Shown: positions 63,241 through 64,000 of the stretch, piece by piece
Layout of the letters: each line of letters starts with the position of its first letter
Numbering within the stretch: position 1 is the stretch's first letter
Origin: UTCHB3 sp002050155
Lineage (GTDB): Bacteria > Bacteroidota > Ignavibacteria > Ignavibacteriales > Ignavibacteriaceae
Assembly (NCBI GenBank): GCA_030584105.1
Contig: CP129491.1
Coordinates: 806,001 to 870,000 of the forward strand
Direction of reading: 5' to 3'
DNA: 64,000 bases
The notes under the pieces: model-generated
Database searches by the model: none
What the model saw: the letters and a program-made list of their open reading frames with translations, nothing else
Told to the model about the DNA's origin: nothing
Made by a program: the position numbers and the translations under genes

Positions 63241-63957
63241 TTAATAGTGCATTCCAGGATGAGAGTAATGCTCGATACTCTTTGAAGTGTCAAACTTTGG
63301 ACTGATAAACGGTATCCCGAGGTTTAATCCGCGGAGAATAAAAATAACCCCAAGCATAAAAGCCAGTGTAGGTATCAGTTTTCTGGAGTTAATTTTAGGC
63401 AGATATTTTCTTAATTGCGGCAGGAAAGAAAAAGCAAAAAGCGCAGGGATTGTGCCTAATCCGAACAAAAACATATACAAAGCACCCGTAAACGGAGAGC
63501 CTGATGTTACTGCCCCTGCTAAACCTGCATAAACCAAACCACACGGAAGGAAACCATTCACCAACCCAATAACGAAAAAAGGTTTGGAGTCCCCTCTTCT
63601 GATAACCCGTGAAAGCACCTCTTTTATCCGTTCATTGTAATTTCTCACGATTGATAACCTGCCCAAACGATTTTTGACCGATCTCGGCAAAATAATCCAA
63701 ACAACAATAAGGGCACCTATTAAGATAGTTGCACCCTGCTGCATTCCTGTAAGTTTTATGTGCGTTCCCAGTAAGCCAAAAATGGCACCAAGAAGCGCAT
63801 AAGTTACAGCTCTTCCAAGGTGATAAAAAGACCTTTGAGTAACCATTTTAACAGCACTTGCTCTGCCGGCACTTATAGCCAACACAATGGGCCCGCACAT
63901 CCCGATACAATGGAGACTACCAAATAAACCAAGCACGAAACCGGATAAAAGAAACAT
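63241..63957 (-). CDS. TauE/SafE-type (UreH-domain) membrane protein
   Basis: 238 aa with about six membrane helices. The N terminus FGSLHCIGMCGPIVLAISAGR, with the CIGMCGP motif, is typical of the UreH/DsbD-like group called sulfite exporter TauE/SafE in databases. These genes often sit by cbb3 oxidase assembly genes and may move metals or redox equivalents. The function here is inferred. The start is 7 bp after the end of an upstream frame. Confidence 0.83.
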   Translation of the reverse strand: MFLLSGFVLGLFGSLHCIGMCGPIVLAISAGRASAVKMVTQRSFYHLGRAVTYALLGAIFGLLGTHIKLTGMQQGATILIGALIVVWIILPRSVKNRLGRLSIVRNYNERIKEVLSRVIRRGDSKPFFVIGLVNGFLPCGLVYAGLAGAVTSGSPFTGALYMFLFGLGTIPALFAFSFLPQLRKYLPKINSRKLIPTLAFMLGVIFILRGLNLGIPFISPKFDTSKSIEHYSHPGMHY

Positions 63958-63964
63958 TTCTACT

Positions 63965-64000
63965 CTAAATAAATCCTTTTTTGAAAGAGATAGTCTTCTT
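63965..64000 (-). CDS. C-terminal end of an unidentified protein (partial)
   Basis: The minus-strand frame from 64000 is open for 11 codons (KKTISFKKGFI) to a TAG at 63965-63967, 7 bp before the TauE/SafE gene. It may be the end of a cytochrome oxidase assembly gene by context, but this is only a guess. Confidence 0.35.
   Translation of the reverse strand, partial: KKTISFKKGFI

Overview
The window comes from a free-living member of the Bacteroidota/Chlorobi lineage, most probably an Ignavibacteria-type bacterium. Supporting signs are two secreted proteins ending in a type IX secretion (T9SS) sorting domain with the NYPNPFNPSTT motif, a PorX-type response regulator fused to a PglZ domain (61390-62958, minus), the Bacteroidota YbeY motif variant, promoters of the TTTG-N19/20-TAnnTTTG type, and AT-rich genes mixing ATG, GTG and TTG starts. 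There are no insertion sequences, prophage genes or CRISPR arrays. It is a dense housekeeping segment of a chromosome.

Layout. 1-32271, all plus: a biotin carboxylase and biotin carrier pair; a FadL porin, SGNH lipase-like lipoprotein and SPOR lipoprotein; two T9SS cargo proteins; ssb; a CorC-like membrane protein; an MCE protein, ggt and acpS; an HNH nuclease; trpS-scpA-scpB-rluB-dacB-lysS; a DUF2279 protein and glycosyltransferase; a gamma-carbonic anhydrase, ybeY, a Xer recombinase, hpf and hprK; an M23 peptidase; then DUF2795, holB and thiolase genes carrying nine single-base frameshifts; hbd; and a ClC channel. 32691-44317, minus: an M16 peptidase; lipid kinase-ftsY-pgsA-subtilase; tRNA-Pro directly after a merR-like gene; HAD, aroQ and a small unknown gene. 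44415-45332, plus: a Ppx/GppA phosphatase. 45521-53054, minus: DUF5683-parB-parA, a beta-lactamase-fold hydrolase, cdaA-folP, nagA-rpe and a PASTA protein. 53220-57627, plus: a POT peptide transporter, an NFACT (Rqc2-like) protein and nagB. 57801 to the end, minus: panC-accD-DUF1573-tsaB-tsaE-porX and a TauE/SafE-type membrane protein.

Functional themes: fatty-acid and acyl-CoA carboxylation (accC, carrier, accD, acpS, FadL, thiolase, hbd), chromosome segregation (parAB, scpAB, xer), translation (trpS, lysS, rluB, ybeY, hpf, tsaB, tsaE, NFACT, tRNA-Pro), envelope and secretion (dacB, M23, S8, T9SS cargo, PorX), amino-sugar catabolism (nagA, nagB) and c-di-AMP synthesis (cdaA).

The most unusual signal is a set of short direct repeats at gene junctions, several containing tiny ORFs. 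The clearest is upstream of scpB: a 45-bp unit carries a nine-codon ORF (MKNLTVQNG plus stop) three times, and copy 2 differs from copies 1 and 3 only at third codon positions; the fourth unit supplies the scpB start. Similar duplications copy the end of one gene just ahead of the next at the NFACT/nagB and tsaE/tsaB junctions. Separately, the nine frameshifts at 27.2-29.1 kb are all -1 and mostly at short runs of one base, which looks more like consensus error than gene decay.
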